Origin: Pantoea alfalfae
GTDB lineage: Bacteria > Pseudomonadota > Gammaproteobacteria > Enterobacterales > Enterobacteriaceae
Direction of reading: 5' to 3'
DNA: 64,000 nt
NCBI RefSeq assembly: GCF_019880205.1
Contig: NZ_CP082293.1
Coordinates: 171,470-235,469 of the forward strand
Below are positions 54,242 through 62,872 of this stretch, piece after piece. Position 1 is the stretch's first letter, and every line of letters starts with the position of its first letter. Below the pieces are notes generated by a model. It did not search any database. It was not told the origin of the DNA and was given only the letters and a program-made list of their open reading frames with translations. A program made the position numbers and the translations under genes.

Positions 54242-54871
54242 ATGGCGCTTTCACACGAGTTAATCCTGATCTTTACAACCTATTTTGTTGCCACGGCCAG
54301 TCCCGGACCGAGCATTATGGCGATAATGGGGACAGCGATGAAAAAGGGCAGAGGTGCCGCGCTGGCGCTGGCTGCGGGTGTCGTGAGTGGGTCGATGATC
54401 TGGGCGCTGCTGGCAGCCTGCGGTGTGCTGACCATACTGACAACCTTTGCTCAACTGCTGATTGCGTTGAAAATTGGCGGCGGATTATATCTGCTCTGGC
54501 TGGCGTTTAAAGCCGGTAAATCTGCGTTACGCCGTACGGAAGCCGGAGAGTTTAAAACCAGCGATACCCGGGTCGCTTATGGCAGCCTGTTCCGTCAGGG
54601 TATCCTGATGCATATCGGCAACCCCAAAGCGATTCTGACCTGGGTGGCGATTATGTCATTTGCCCTTAAACCCCAAGCGGTCACCTCGACGTTACCAATG
54701 ATTATCTGCGGCTGTGCGGCGATCTGCATGGTTGTATTCGGTGGTTATGCTTTGCTATTTTCGACGGCTGTAATGAGCGCTTTTTACCGTCGAATTCGTC
54801 GCGGGCTGGATGCGCTGCTAGCCTGTTGCTTTGCGCTGGCAGGATTGAAACTGGTCTTCAGCCGTAACTAA
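54242..54871 (+). CDS. LysE-family exporter
   Basis: A 209-residue inner-membrane protein with six predicted helices. TYFVATASPGPSIMAIMGTA with the SPGPS motif, GVVSGSMIWALLAACGVLT and LMHIGNPKAILTWVAIMSFA are the family marks of LysE/RhtB exporters. It would export an amino acid or a related small molecule. The ribosome site is weak (AGAGAA). No adjacent Lrp or LysR gene was found. It is the second LysE-family gene in the window, only distantly similar to the one at 37798. Confidence 0.9.
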   Translation: MALSHELILIFTTYFVATASPGPSIMAIMGTAMKKGRGAALALAAGVVSGSMIWALLAACGVLTILTTFAQLLIALKIGGGLYLLWLAFKAGKSALRRTEAGEFKTSDTRVAYGSLFRQGILMHIGNPKAILTWVAIMSFALKPQAVTSTLPMIICGCAAICMVVFGGYALLFSTAVMSAFYRRIRRGLDALLACCFALAGLKLVFSRN

Positions 54872-55054
54872 TTACGGCTAATGATGACGGAGCGTCATCC
54901 GTTTTGACTCCTTACGAGGAACGATCAGATGATGAGCCGGAGCGGCAGCAGGCGATGCAACCCTGATAATGTCATGGCGTAAACCAACAGGTTATCGCGC
55001 TGACTTGCTGACGAGCTTATAGATGGGTGATTTATCGAAGCGGTGTGGGTTTAC

Positions 55055-55600
55055 TTATTTTTTTAACTGTAAGCCCCAGTATTCTGAACAGGCTTTAATC
55101 TCGTGCGGAGAATTAAGCAGAACTTTTGGCAATCTGACCTGATCGTAAAGCGTCTGATGGTACTTACGATTCTGCGGGGCAGTACGAACAATATATTTAA
55201 GCATCTCCAGGCTTACGGACTCTCTGCTGATGCCGAGACCCCCTATTCGCGGTGTGGATGAATAACACCTGCGAATATAACGCAGCAGTGCCACGGTCAC
55301 TTTTACATCCAGAAGAATCAATCCCGTGGCATGAGCAAATCGTTCCTCAATGCATTTTGTATAATTTCCCTCCATCACCCATTTTTCCTGACTCACTGCA
55401 TCCGCATGCAAATGGCGAAATGCTTCCGGCGCTCTGGGAATCCATTGACTACCTGGAAGATGGTGAAGTTGATCAAGATGAACAACAGGTAAATTCGTTT
55501 TGCGGAAAATAGCCTCTGCTAAGGTGGATTTACCGCTGTTTGAAGGACCCATAATACAAATACGTGGTCCCAGCGCCTCTAAAGCCAGTGCACTATTCAT
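55055..55600 (-). CDS. P-loop nucleotide-kinase-like protein (FlaR/adenylate-kinase-like)
   Basis: A 181-residue protein with an N-terminal Walker A loop (ICIMGPSNSGKSTLAEAI), HLDQLHHLPGSQWIPRAPEA, WVMEGNYTKCIEERF and a lid-like stretch YIRRCYSSTPRI. This order is that of the small proteins annotated as topology-modulation or adenylate-kinase-like P-loop NTPases. The true substrate is unknown. The start at 55600 has AAAGGA upstream, and the longer frame (from 55756) does not fit the family. It is divergent from the unknown gene at 55883. Confidence 0.85.
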   Translation of the reverse strand: MNSALALEALGPRICIMGPSNSGKSTLAEAIFRKTNLPVVHLDQLHHLPGSQWIPRAPEAFRHLHADAVSQEKWVMEGNYTKCIEERFAHATGLILLDVKVTVALLRYIRRCYSSTPRIGGLGISRESVSLEMLKYIVRTAPQNRKYHQTLYDQVRLPKVLLNSPHEIKACSEYWGLQLKK

Positions 55601-55882
55601 AATATGTCCTTTGAATTTGCCTTGTCTGAAAGGAATAACGGCCTGCTGACATGATGCTTTTCTATGCATTTCGCAAGTTTTTAATCTTATATGGAATGTG
55701 TTGACCTGCAGGAGGCGCAAATAAGGGTTTCTGAAGGCATTATGAATTAAAGTCATGTCAAAGCGAACCTGATGATCTGATTTTCAAAGAAGTCACCCGC
55801 CTTACGGGTTGTATTTGTCACGGTAAAGGTTTGTTACATCCTGCCGATTAATTACTCAATTAATCAAACCGTAGAGGGCATT

Positions 55883-56767
55883 ATGGTGTTAATCAATGGA
55901 CTTACAGACGGCGTGGCAAATAGCTATGCTACTTCCGGCGCAATCAAACCATCTTCAGGCGTCAATACCGAGTCAATTACCGGAAAAACGCTTCCTGACG
56001 CTGTAGTTAACATCTCTCAGGCGGCAAGAGACCGCCTGATGCAGGTCGTAGCTGATCCTGTCTCAGCTGAACAGCAGGATATAAATCTGAAAGGTCTGCT
56101 GACAAGTCGATCCGCTAATCAGGGACCCACGTTTAACCTCGGCTATGCGCTTTTCAATGATCCCTATACTAACTGGGATGCAAGGACATTCCGGCCCCTG
56201 GTGGACATGACGACAGATAACACCCAGGCCAGTATGGATGAGTTTGCGGGCGCACTTCATCAGGTGCTCGCTGAAGGTCAGGTGGGACAAAATCAGTACG
56301 ATAACAGCGATACCTCTGAAGCGATGGCAATAACGTTAACGCAGGTGAAATTGCACAAACTTATTGAGAAATATGTTCCGGAGGACAAGTGGGAGCAGGC
56401 GACGGGCATTGTTGATGAGATGATCGACGGTAAAGTGGCATTACGCGAAGAGCGCACGCTGCTGGGAGCACAGCAGAGGCTGGATATTGCGCATCAATAT
56501 GGCACCCGCGAAATCGTGGCGGCTGCGCGTGATTATCTCAACCAGGTAAAGAGCGGCACCGCGCGGCCACAGAATGAACGGGCCAGGATGTTCGAAGCGA
56601 CAAAATCGGGCAGTGACATGAACGCCATTTTCAGTGCGTTTGCTGATGTGATTCGTTCCACACCGAATCCGGGCAACAAATCGCAACCCTCAATCGATGA
56701 CGCACTTAAACAGCTGGAGGTTTGTCGCCAGCAGTGGCAGGCGTTCGCTGATAAATACATAGCTTAA
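55883..56767 (+). CDS. Unknown 294-residue protein
   Basis: A hydrophilic protein with no signal peptide or membrane segment. The N-terminal 50 residues are rich in Ser, Thr, Ala, Gly and low in charge (LINGLTDGVANSYATSGAIK), followed by VNISQAARDRLMQV, a phrase often seen in proteins tied to flagellar hooks. The remainder is helical, with long charged helices (about 130-290). I know no family that fits. The unstructured N-terminus and helical body would suit a protein exported by a flagellar or type III-like route, but nothing nearby supports this. The gene stands alone, with GAGGG upstream of the ATG. Confidence 0.7.
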   Translation: MVLINGLTDGVANSYATSGAIKPSSGVNTESITGKTLPDAVVNISQAARDRLMQVVADPVSAEQQDINLKGLLTSRSANQGPTFNLGYALFNDPYTNWDARTFRPLVDMTTDNTQASMDEFAGALHQVLAEGQVGQNQYDNSDTSEAMAITLTQVKLHKLIEKYVPEDKWEQATGIVDEMIDGKVALREERTLLGAQQRLDIAHQYGTREIVAAARDYLNQVKSGTARPQNERARMFEATKSGSDMNAIFSAFADVIRSTPNPGNKSQPSIDDALKQLEVCRQQWQAFADKYIA

Positions 56768-56905
56768 AAGGTGATGAACCTGCGGCTGGCGGCTCTTTCG
56801 TGACAATAAAGCCATCCTGAGCGTCGCGTCGGCAGGATTGCTACGATGAGGCTGTTTAGTATGATGAGACACTCTGATAAACCCGACTAAAACAAAAAGC
56901 ACTGA

Positions 56906-56933
56906 TTACACATTTACAAATTTAAATGTGTAA
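56906..56933. promoter_or_regulatory. Perfect ArsR-type operator before the alkene reductase
   Basis: TTACACATTTA (56906-56916) and TAAATGTGTAA (56923-56933) are exact inverted repeats of 11 bases around CAAATT. It lies 40 bases before the alkene reductase start. The ArsR gene at the end of the same operon is the obvious binder. A half-site TTACACAT recurs just downstream, near 56950. Confidence 0.8.
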
Positions 56934-56972
56934 ATATAATGGCGCCTCTTACACATCAGAGGACCTTTTGTT

Positions 56973-58091
56973 ATGCCGTCACTTTTTACCCCCCTGAACC
57001 TGGGCGATCTCACGCTTCGTAACCGCATTGTATTGCCGCCGCTGACGCGTTGTCGCAGTGAACAGCCGGGCAATATTCCCGGCGAGTTGATGGTGGAGTA
57101 TTACCGCCAGCGTGCCAGCGCGGGACTGATGATCACCGAAGGCACCCAGATTGAACCTCGCGGGCAGGGCTATGCATGGACGCCGGGGATCCACAGCGAC
57201 GCTCAGATCGCTGGCTGGAAAAAGGTGACAGAGGCGGTACATCAGGAAGGCGCAACGATTTTCTGTCAGCTCTGGCATGTTGGTCGCGTCTCTCACAATG
57301 AACTTCAGCCCGGTAAACAGGCACCGGTTGCCCCTTCAGCCATCGCGGCTGATAACGTCCGGATATTTATTGAAACCGGACCTGGTGCCGGGATACTGAC
57401 CGCACCCAGCGAACCACGGGTACTGACCAACGCGGAAGTAAAAGAGATCGTGGCGCTTTACCGACGCGCAGCGGAAAATGCAAAAGAGGCGGGTTTTGAC
57501 GGTGTGGAACTGCATTCCGCCAACGGTTATCTGATTAACCAGTTTATTTCGGAGCACACCAACTTCCGTACGGATGAATATGGCGGTTCAGCAGAGAATC
57601 GTCTGCGTTTTCTGCGTGAAGTGGTTGAGGCGGTCAGCTCGGTATTTGGCAGCCACCGTGTTGGCGTGCGGTTTGCGCCGCTGTTTTCGAGTACCGACGA
57701 AGAGCGCGTCTATCTTGGCCTGGTTGAAAGCGATCCCCACGCAACCTACATCCGCGCCGCTCAGCTTCTGAATGAGCTGGAAGTTGGTTATCTCTCTATT
57801 GCCGAAGCGGACTGGGATAATAGCCCGGATATGCCAGAGTGTTTCCGGGTTGCACTGAGGGAAGCATTCCGATCGCCGATCATCTATTCCGGTCGCTACA
57901 CGGCGGAAAAAGCAAAGCGTATGCTGGATAACGGCTGGGGCGACCTGGCGGGTTTTGGCCGCTCGTTTATCGCGAATCCCGATTTGCCTGCGCGCATTAA
58001 ATCGGGCTATCCGCTGAATGAGGTCGACAACGCCTCCCTGTATGGCGGCACTGAGAAAGGCTATACTGACTATCCTGTTTTTCAATCCTGA
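56973..58091 (+). CDS. Alkene reductase (Old Yellow Enzyme family)
   Basis: A 372-residue FMN ene-reductase, complete. FTPLNLGDLTLRNRIVLPPL, FCQLWHVGRVSHNELQPGKQ, the substrate-binding His-Asn in ELHSANGYLINQF, FRTDEYGGSAENRLRFL, SGRYTAEKAKRM and DLAGFGRSFIANPDLPAR match NemA/OYE. It reduces activated C=C bonds or nitro esters with NAD(P)H. The ArsR-type gene 16 bases downstream and the operator upstream suggest auto-regulated detoxification. A frameshifted relative is at 8116-9206 with a TetR partner. Confidence 0.93.
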   Translation: MPSLFTPLNLGDLTLRNRIVLPPLTRCRSEQPGNIPGELMVEYYRQRASAGLMITEGTQIEPRGQGYAWTPGIHSDAQIAGWKKVTEAVHQEGATIFCQLWHVGRVSHNELQPGKQAPVAPSAIAADNVRIFIETGPGAGILTAPSEPRVLTNAEVKEIVALYRRAAENAKEAGFDGVELHSANGYLINQFISEHTNFRTDEYGGSAENRLRFLREVVEAVSSVFGSHRVGVRFAPLFSSTDEERVYLGLVESDPHATYIRAAQLLNELEVGYLSIAEADWDNSPDMPECFRVALREAFRSPIIYSGRYTAEKAKRMLDNGWGDLAGFGRSFIANPDLPARIKSGYPLNEVDNASLYGGTEKGYTDYPVFQS

Positions 58092-58107
58092 TCTTATGTG
58101 AGGCGGC

Positions 58108-58422
58108 ATGTCCCCCGAAAATGCCCTGAAGTTACTGTCCAACCCGACCAGAGTGGCAGTACTGAAGTGGCTTAAAAATCCTGACGAAGCGTTTGCGGGC
58201 TATTCGCAGCTCTATCCCTTCGCTCAGTATGGCGTCTGTGCCACCCTCATCCAGGACAAGGCGGGCTTATCACAGCCCGCTACCTCGTTATGTCTGAAAG
58301 CCCTGCACAATGCGGGACTGGTCGAAGCCAGCAAAGTCGGGAAATGGACCTACTATCGCCGCGCTGAATTGCGTATTCGTGAAATAACCGACGTGGTGAC
58401 ACAATCGCTGCAGGCGCTTTAG
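58108..58422 (+). CDS. ArsR-family transcriptional regulator
   Basis: A 104-residue winged-helix repressor. NALKLLSNPTRVAVLKWLKN, AGLSQPATSLCLKALHNAGL and EASKVGKWTYYRRAE are the family parts. It has a Cys in SQPATSLCLK, inside the recognition helix, and another in YGVCATL, which could sense electrophiles instead of a metal. It is co-transcribed with the alkene reductase, and the perfect operator upstream of that gene is its likely target. Confidence 0.9.
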   Translation: MSPENALKLLSNPTRVAVLKWLKNPDEAFAGYSQLYPFAQYGVCATLIQDKAGLSQPATSLCLKALHNAGLVEASKVGKWTYYRRAELRIREITDVVTQSLQAL

Positions 58423-58574
58423 AGCACCTGCCGTTTAACACATCTCTCTTTTCTCATATGCGAATGCATAGCCTTTGCACTCACAGTAAACGCCTGCACA
58501 TATCCTCCGAATTTCTGGCGCGTCTTCACGCATGCGGCTTGACGAAGCTGCCCGCTTAACTTACAACTAAAGCC

Positions 58575-58674
58575 GTCAGGGGAGTCTCGCCAGAGAGACT
58601 GAGAGGCTAATAGCGCAGTGCGCGGCTTAGCGACCCTTAGAACCTGACCCAGTTGATACTGGCGTAGGAAGACG
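58575..58674 (+). ncRNA. TPP riboswitch (thi box)
   Basis: The conserved blocks of the TPP aptamer are present in order: CAGGGGAGTC at the start, CTGAGAGG, the ACCCTTAGAACCTGACC core, and ACTGGCGTAGGAAG at the end. It lies 145 bases upstream of the thiamine operon. It binds thiamine pyrophosphate and reduces expression of thiOSGF. The variable arm (TAGCGCAGTGCGCGGCTT) is of moderate length. Confidence 0.95.
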
Positions 58675-58696
58675 GGTATCGCATCCGATACTTGCC

Positions 58697-58727
58697 GCAG
58701 GGGCGCGTTCGCGACGTCTCTGCCTTT
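58697..58727 (+). terminator. Possible expression platform after the TPP riboswitch
   Basis: GCAGGGGCG and CGTCTCTGC can pair (nine pairs, including G-T) around a short loop and are followed by CTTTT. This may terminate transcription when TPP is bound. The stem has wobble pairs, so control of translation is also possible. Confidence 0.5.
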
Positions 58728-58771
58728 TCCCTCCGTATCACGGGTCTTCGTTAACTGATAACGAGGCCAAA

Positions 58772-58822
58772 GTGAACTATCTCATCCTGAACCCCTTTCT
58801 TCCTCTCCGGTGGACACCATGA
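58772..58822 (+). CDS. 16-residue leader peptide overlapping thiO
   Basis: GTG at 58772 follows GAGG at a good distance and opens MNYLILNPFLPLRWTP. Its stop TGA overlaps the thiO start as ATGA at 58819-58822. The thiO start itself has no good ribosome site. So translation of thiO may be coupled to that of this short leader, and the riboswitch could act through the leader's ribosome site. Existence as a real peptide is inferred. Confidence 0.5.
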   Translation: MNYLILNPFLPLRWTP

Positions 58823-59763
58823 GCCGCTGGTCGGTGCTCGGCAGCGGCGTCGCCGGGCTGTGCGTCGCCACACTGCTCAGGGAGCGGGGAGAATCCGTCG
58901 AAATTATTACGCAGCAGGACTGTCGTGCCGCCTCGCACTGGGCGGGCGGTATGCTTGCGCCCTGGTGCGAAGCGGAAAGCGCGCCGCCGCAGGTGATCGA
59001 ATGGGGCCAGCATGCGGCGGCCTGGTGGGCGCAACGCGTTGTTGGCGTTGAGCAGCAGGGCACGCTGGTGGTTGCGCCGCCGCGAGACAGTCGCGAACTG
59101 ACGCGCTTCGCCAGCATGACGGAGCAGCATCGGTGGGTTGCGCCCGGTGACATCGAACCGGCGCTGGAAAATCGTTTCGCCCGTGGCCTGTTTTTTGCCG
59201 CAGAGGCGCATCTTGATCCGCGTCGCGCACTACAGCAACTGCGCGACACACTGCAGGACGCTGGCGTACCGTTTCACAGCGGTAAATCCGGTGGCAAAAT
59301 TATCGACTGCCGCGGCATTCACGCTCTTGATCATCAGGCCGCCCTGCGCGCCGTGCGGGGCGAAATGCTGATCCTGCAATCAACCGACGTACAGCTCTCC
59401 CGTCCGGTCCGTCTGCTGCATCCGCGCTTTCCCTGCTATCTGGTGCCGCGTGCCGGAGGCCACTTCATGCTCGGAGCCACCATGGTCGAAAGTCACGACA
59501 GCAGCCCGATCAGCGGCAGGGCGATGATGGAGTTGCTGAGCGCGGCTTACAGCCTGCATCCGGCGCTGGCTGAAGCGCGCATCGTGGAGAGTGGCACCGG
59601 TCTGCGTCCCGCCTACCGTCAGAACCTGCCGGAAGTCCGCTATGAAAATGGCCGCTTCTCGTTAAACGGGCTGTACCGCCACGGCTTTTTACTGGCCCCG
59701 ATCATGGCTGAAAAACTCATGCTGCAACTCACTCAGGAGATGACTCATGCGAGTTCAACTTAA
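58819..59763 (+). CDS. thiO: Glycine oxidase ThiO
   Basis: A 314-residue FAD enzyme that oxidises glycine to iminoglycine, used to build the thiazole of thiamine. The N-terminal FAD loop is VLGSGVAGLCVATLLRERGE, the DAO family parts are CRAASHWAGGMLAPWCEAE, RGEMLILQS and the C-terminal GTGLRPAYRQNLP with YRHGFLLAPIMA. ATG at 58819 overlaps the stop of a short leader. The end overlaps thiS by 17 bases. ThiO replaces the tyrosine lyase ThiH of E. coli and needs oxygen. It heads the thiOSGF operon. Confidence 0.93.
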   Translation: MSRWSVLGSGVAGLCVATLLRERGESVEIITQQDCRAASHWAGGMLAPWCEAESAPPQVIEWGQHAAAWWAQRVVGVEQQGTLVVAPPRDSRELTRFASMTEQHRWVAPGDIEPALENRFARGLFFAAEAHLDPRRALQQLRDTLQDAGVPFHSGKSGGKIIDCRGIHALDHQAALRAVRGEMLILQSTDVQLSRPVRLLHPRFPCYLVPRAGGHFMLGATMVESHDSSPISGRAMMELLSAAYSLHPALAEARIVESGTGLRPAYRQNLPEVRYENGRFSLNGLYRHGFLLAPIMAEKLMLQLTQEMTHASST

Positions 59764-59944
59764 TGGACGCATGATTGAAACCAGCGCAATCACGCTGGCG
59801 GAACTTATGGCGGAGCAGCAGATTGACCCGCGCACCGTCGCCACTGCGCTGAACGGTGAGTTTGTGCCGCGCAGCCGTTATGCCAGCCAGCAGCTTGAGC
59901 CGGGCAGCCAGCTGGAAATCCTGTCACCGATGCAGGGAGGTTAA
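59747..59944 (+). CDS. thiS: Sulfur carrier protein ThiS
   Basis: A 65-residue ubiquitin-fold protein ([20 protein letters not shown]) ending in the required Gly-Gly (PMQGG), which is adenylated by ThiF and carries the sulfur for the thiazole. [10 protein letters not shown] is the family signature. It overlaps the end of thiO and lies three bases before thiG. Confidence 0.95.
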   Translation: MRVQLNGRMIETSAITLAELMAEQQIDPRTVATALNGEFVPRSRYASQQLEPGSQLEILSPMQGG

Positions 59945-59946
59945 CC

Positions 59947-60705
59947 ATGTTCTATCAATTTGCCCCGCAATCACGCTTTCTGCTCGGCACCGCCGGCTAT
60001 CCGTCACCGGACATTCTGCATCAGGCGATCGATGCATCCGGTGCGGAGATCATTACCGTCAGTCTGCGTCGTGAAGGCAGCGAAGGCGGTGCCTTTCGCA
60101 CGCTGTTGCAGCAGCTCAATAAACGGATTCTGCCGAATACCGCAGGCTGCCACACGGTGAAAGAGGCGGTGACGACGGCGCAGATGGCGCGTGAACTGTT
60201 CGACACGCCCTGGATTAAGCTGGAAGTGATTGGTCATGCCGACACGCTGCAGCCAGATCCCTTTGCGTTGGTTGAAGCGGCCCGAATCCTCTGTGCTGAT
60301 GGCTTTCAGGTCTTTCCCTACACTACCGAAGATCTGATCGTTGGCGAGAAACTGCTGGAAGCGGGTTGTGAAGTGCTGATGCCCTGGGGGGCGCCGATTG
60401 GTTCCGGCCAGGGGCTGCGCAATATAGAGGGACTACGCGCCATGCGTGCGTGGTTTAAAGGTGTGCCGCTGATTATTGATGCGGGCATCGGTGCGCCAGG
60501 CCAGGCGGCACAGGCGATGGAAATGGGTTTTGATGGCGTGCTGCTTAACACGGCGGTAGCGAAAGCACGCGATCCGGTGCGCATGGCGGGTGCCTTTGCC
60601 GCCGCGATCCACGGCGGGTACGAGGCGTTTCAGGCAGGATTGATGGAGCAACGCGACATGGCGTCAGCTTCTACGCCCATTTTTGGTCTGGCACAGTTCA
60701 GTTAA
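59947..60705 (+). CDS. thiG: Thiazole synthase ThiG
   Basis: A 252-residue TIM-barrel enzyme that joins the deoxyxylulose phosphate, the imine and ThiS-COSH into the thiazole phosphate. The Schiff-base Lys is in [45 protein letters not shown] and [26 protein letters not shown] are family segments. A strong ribosome site (GGAGG) lies before the start. It is nine bases upstream of thiF. Confidence 0.95.
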   Translation: MFYQFAPQSRFLLGTAGYPSPDILHQAIDASGAEIITVSLRREGSEGGAFRTLLQQLNKRILPNTAGCHTVKEAVTTAQMARELFDTPWIKLEVIGHADTLQPDPFALVEAARILCADGFQVFPYTTEDLIVGEKLLEAGCEVLMPWGAPIGSGQGLRNIEGLRAMRAWFKGVPLIIDAGIGAPGQAAQAMEMGFDGVLLNTAVAKARDPVRMAGAFAAAIHGGYEAFQAGLMEQRDMASASTPIFGLAQFS

Positions 60706-60714
60706 GGAGCAGCG

Positions 60715-61683
60715 ATGACGCGTTATCAGCGACAGGCGATGCTGCCGGAGATTGGTGAAGCGGGGCAACAGCGCCTGAGCGGGGCAAGGGTGCTGGTAGT
60801 GGGTGCGGGCGGCCTTAGCGCGACGCTGCTGCCATTGCTGGCCGGAGCGGGCATCGGATTTATTCGTCTTTACGATGGCGATCGGGTCGAGCTGCACAAC
60901 CTCCACCGGCAGACGCTGTTTGGCGTCGGGGATGTGGGCCAGCCGAAAGCAATCTGTGCTCAGCGCGAGCTGGCGCTGCGTAATCCTGACTGCCACGTTG
61001 AGGCACATCCCCAGATATTGAGCGCCAGCCAACTGCCGCAGGCGCTGAAGGGGGTCGATCTGGTGGTGGATGCGGCGGATAACTTCGCCATCACCTATCA
61101 ACTCTCCGACGCCTGCTCTCCGCGTGGTCTGCCGCTGATCTGCGCCTCGGTGCTGGGTCGCAAAGGCTATGTCGGCGGATTCTGCGGCGGTGCGCCAGGG
61201 TATCGTGCGCTCTTTCCTCAACTGCCGATAGCGTCGGGAAACTGCAATACGGCGGGCGTGATGGGGCCTGCGGTAGCGACGCTGGGTGCAATGCAGGCCC
61301 AGATGGTGCTGAGTGTGTTATTGAAACTGACGCCGTCGCCGCTCGGCTGCATGATTCACTGCGACTTTGTGGACTGGCACATCAGGCAATTTCGCTTTGA
61401 TGATGCACCTGAATCCGACGCGCCGGATATCCCGTTTATCGATAAGCTGATGCTCAGTGAGGACGATTGCATTGTGGAACTGCGCAGTCCCGAAGAAGCG
61501 CCGGTCAGTGTGGCCGGACGGGTGTTACGGATTTTGCCGCAGCAGATAGCAGCCTGGCAGCCGCCATCCGATCAGCGTGTGGTACTGGTGTGTGCCAGTG
61601 GCATGCGTGCAGCTCAGGCGGCTGAGAACCTCGCCGCGCGTGGTGTTACGCGTCTGGCGTTGATGGCGGCAAATACGCTGTAA
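60715..61683 (+). CDS. thiF: ThiF adenylyltransferase with C-terminal rhodanese-like domain
   Basis: A 322-residue protein. Residues 1-245 are the E1-like fold that adenylates ThiS: GARVLVVGAGGLSATLLPLL, RLYDGDRVELHNLHRQTLF, DAADNFAITYQLSDAC and GNCNTAGVMGP with the Cys that in E. coli forms the acyl disulfide. The Cys-x-x-Cys zinc site of E. coli ThiF is not seen near GYRALFP. After about residue 255 a rhodanese-like domain follows with VVLVCASGMRAAQAAENLAA, which has the Cys loop of a sulfur carrier. E. coli ThiF (251 residues) has no such domain and uses ThiI. The fusion would bring sulfur directly. Confidence 0.9.
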   Translation: MTRYQRQAMLPEIGEAGQQRLSGARVLVVGAGGLSATLLPLLAGAGIGFIRLYDGDRVELHNLHRQTLFGVGDVGQPKAICAQRELALRNPDCHVEAHPQILSASQLPQALKGVDLVVDAADNFAITYQLSDACSPRGLPLICASVLGRKGYVGGFCGGAPGYRALFPQLPIASGNCNTAGVMGPAVATLGAMQAQMVLSVLLKLTPSPLGCMIHCDFVDWHIRQFRFDDAPESDAPDIPFIDKLMLSEDDCIVELRSPEEAPVSVAGRVLRILPQQIAAWQPPSDQRVVLVCASGMRAAQAAENLAARGVTRLALMAANTL

Positions 61684-61692
61684 GGTTCGGGT

Positions 61693-62106
61693 TTAGATCA
61701 CCTCGACCAGTTGGAACGTTTCGAAGATCAGCTCCATTTCGCTGTGGAAATAGCCTTCACGTTCGAAATAGCGCTGATGTTCCTGCCGCCAGTGGTCGAG
61801 GCTGAGATCGCCTTCGCCCTCCAGCATCGCCATCTCGGGCGTCACGCGATCAAAGCGCGTCAGGAACAGTCCGGTAGTGCGGATCACGCAGACGGGCCGT
61901 TTTTCGCCGTTCAGAACAATGGTGTAGCCGCCCGGCTGTGGCAGGACTTCCTGATCCTGCCAGCTCTGTAACGAACCGCAGGTGGCTACCTTTTTTCCGG
62001 CAATAATCAGCGTTGCCAGCTCGTTAGCTAATTCCGGGGAATCACCGAATGCATCTGTGAATGCACCCGGATATTTGTCCTGCAGTTGTTCCAGCGTCAT
62101 CGACAT
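61693..62106 (-). CDS. ASCH-domain protein
   Basis: A 137-residue small protein. LATLIIAGKKVATCGSLQSW with the GKK-x-AT motif and IRTTGLFLTRFDRVTPEMAM are the core of the ASCH (PUA-like, RNA-binding) fold, and HWRQEHQRYFEREG follows as in the YqfB/RNA amidohydrolase-like group. It may process modified nucleosides or bind RNA. The start at 62106 has AAGGA upstream. It is convergent with thiF, nine bases apart, and has no functional tie to thiamine that can be seen. Confidence 0.85.
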   Translation of the reverse strand: MSMTLEQLQDKYPGAFTDAFGDSPELANELATLIIAGKKVATCGSLQSWQDQEVLPQPGGYTIVLNGEKRPVCVIRTTGLFLTRFDRVTPEMAMLEGEGDLSLDHWRQEHQRYFEREGYFHSEMELIFETFQLVEVI

Positions 62107-62329
62107 CCGCAAATCCTTAATGAAAGAAGCGCCTGACCGGAATAAATGCAGGCCAGTGTCGCCGTTAAGATAAAGCAGCAGCGGTTTATATGCTGCTAAG
62201 CGCGTTACAGCTTACCCGGCCTGCTCATGGGAAAACAGGCTTAATTATCATGATATTGGGTTTTGGTGTGTGCTGGATCGCAAAGGAGAGGCATACTCTG
62301 GCGCGGCCAGCCACAGCCGCGCACAAAAA
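62107..62329. other. Short intergenic region
   Basis: No gene or strong hairpin is seen between the ASCH gene and the end of the DsbA-like gene. Confidence 0.35.
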
Positions 62330-62872
62330 CTAACGCATCAGAAAGCTCGCCCAGTGTTCAATGTCGTCACCGCTGCTGATGTCGGGCTGCACCAGACCAT
62401 TCACCATAAAGGTCGGTGAAACGTGGATACCATTCTGGCGGGCATATTTGCAGTGCCATTTAATCGCGTTCTGCAGATCGGGCTGATCAAACGCGGCGCT
62501 GGCATCCACGCCGCTGTACTCCCTGAGGCGGGCCAGAATCTGGTTCGGCGTTGCATCGCGATTCGGGCCGGTACAGTGATCGGTGAACTCAAACTCTTCA
62601 CGATGATCGGCGACTGCCTGCATTACCTTCTTTGCCGCCTCTTTACTTTCGCTGGCGGCGGCAAGGATGTAACGCACAATCACGCCGGAATAGAGGTGCC
62701 ACGGCTGTGATTGCAGGCGAATCTTCAGGGTCATCTTCTCTTCACCCACATGCGCCAGTAACGCGTCAAATTTATTGAACGCGCGTACCGAAAAAGGGCA
62801 GGTGGGTTCCAGAAAGACTTCAAAGATTGCGGGACCGTGGCCCCAGATCAGGACATCAGCATGCTGACTCAT
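62330..62872 (-). CDS. DsbA-like thioredoxin-fold protein
   Basis: A 180-residue protein of the DsbA/thioredoxin fold without a signal peptide, so it is cytoplasmic. The active site is CPFS (EPTCPFSVRAF), with Ser in place of the second Cys, and the cis-Pro loop is VSPTFMVNG. The inserted helices (about 60-140) fit the DsbA fold. A CxxS site suggests a glutathione-type or single-cysteine mechanism rather than oxidation of proteins. It is preceded by a fair ribosome site (AAGGAG) and stands alone. Confidence 0.85.
   Translation of the reverse strand: MSQHADVLIWGHGPAIFEVFLEPTCPFSVRAFNKFDALLAHVGEEKMTLKIRLQSQPWHLYSGVIVRYILAAASESKEAAKKVMQAVADHREEFEFTDHCTGPNRDATPNQILARLREYSGVDASAAFDQPDLQNAIKWHCKYARQNGIHVSPTFMVNGLVQPDISSGDDIEHWASFLMR

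Noticed and set aside
58777..59249. Overlapping minus-strand frames of over 140 codons inside thiO
   Set aside because: Arg/Ala-rich mirror frames. thiO is intact and in a conserved operon.
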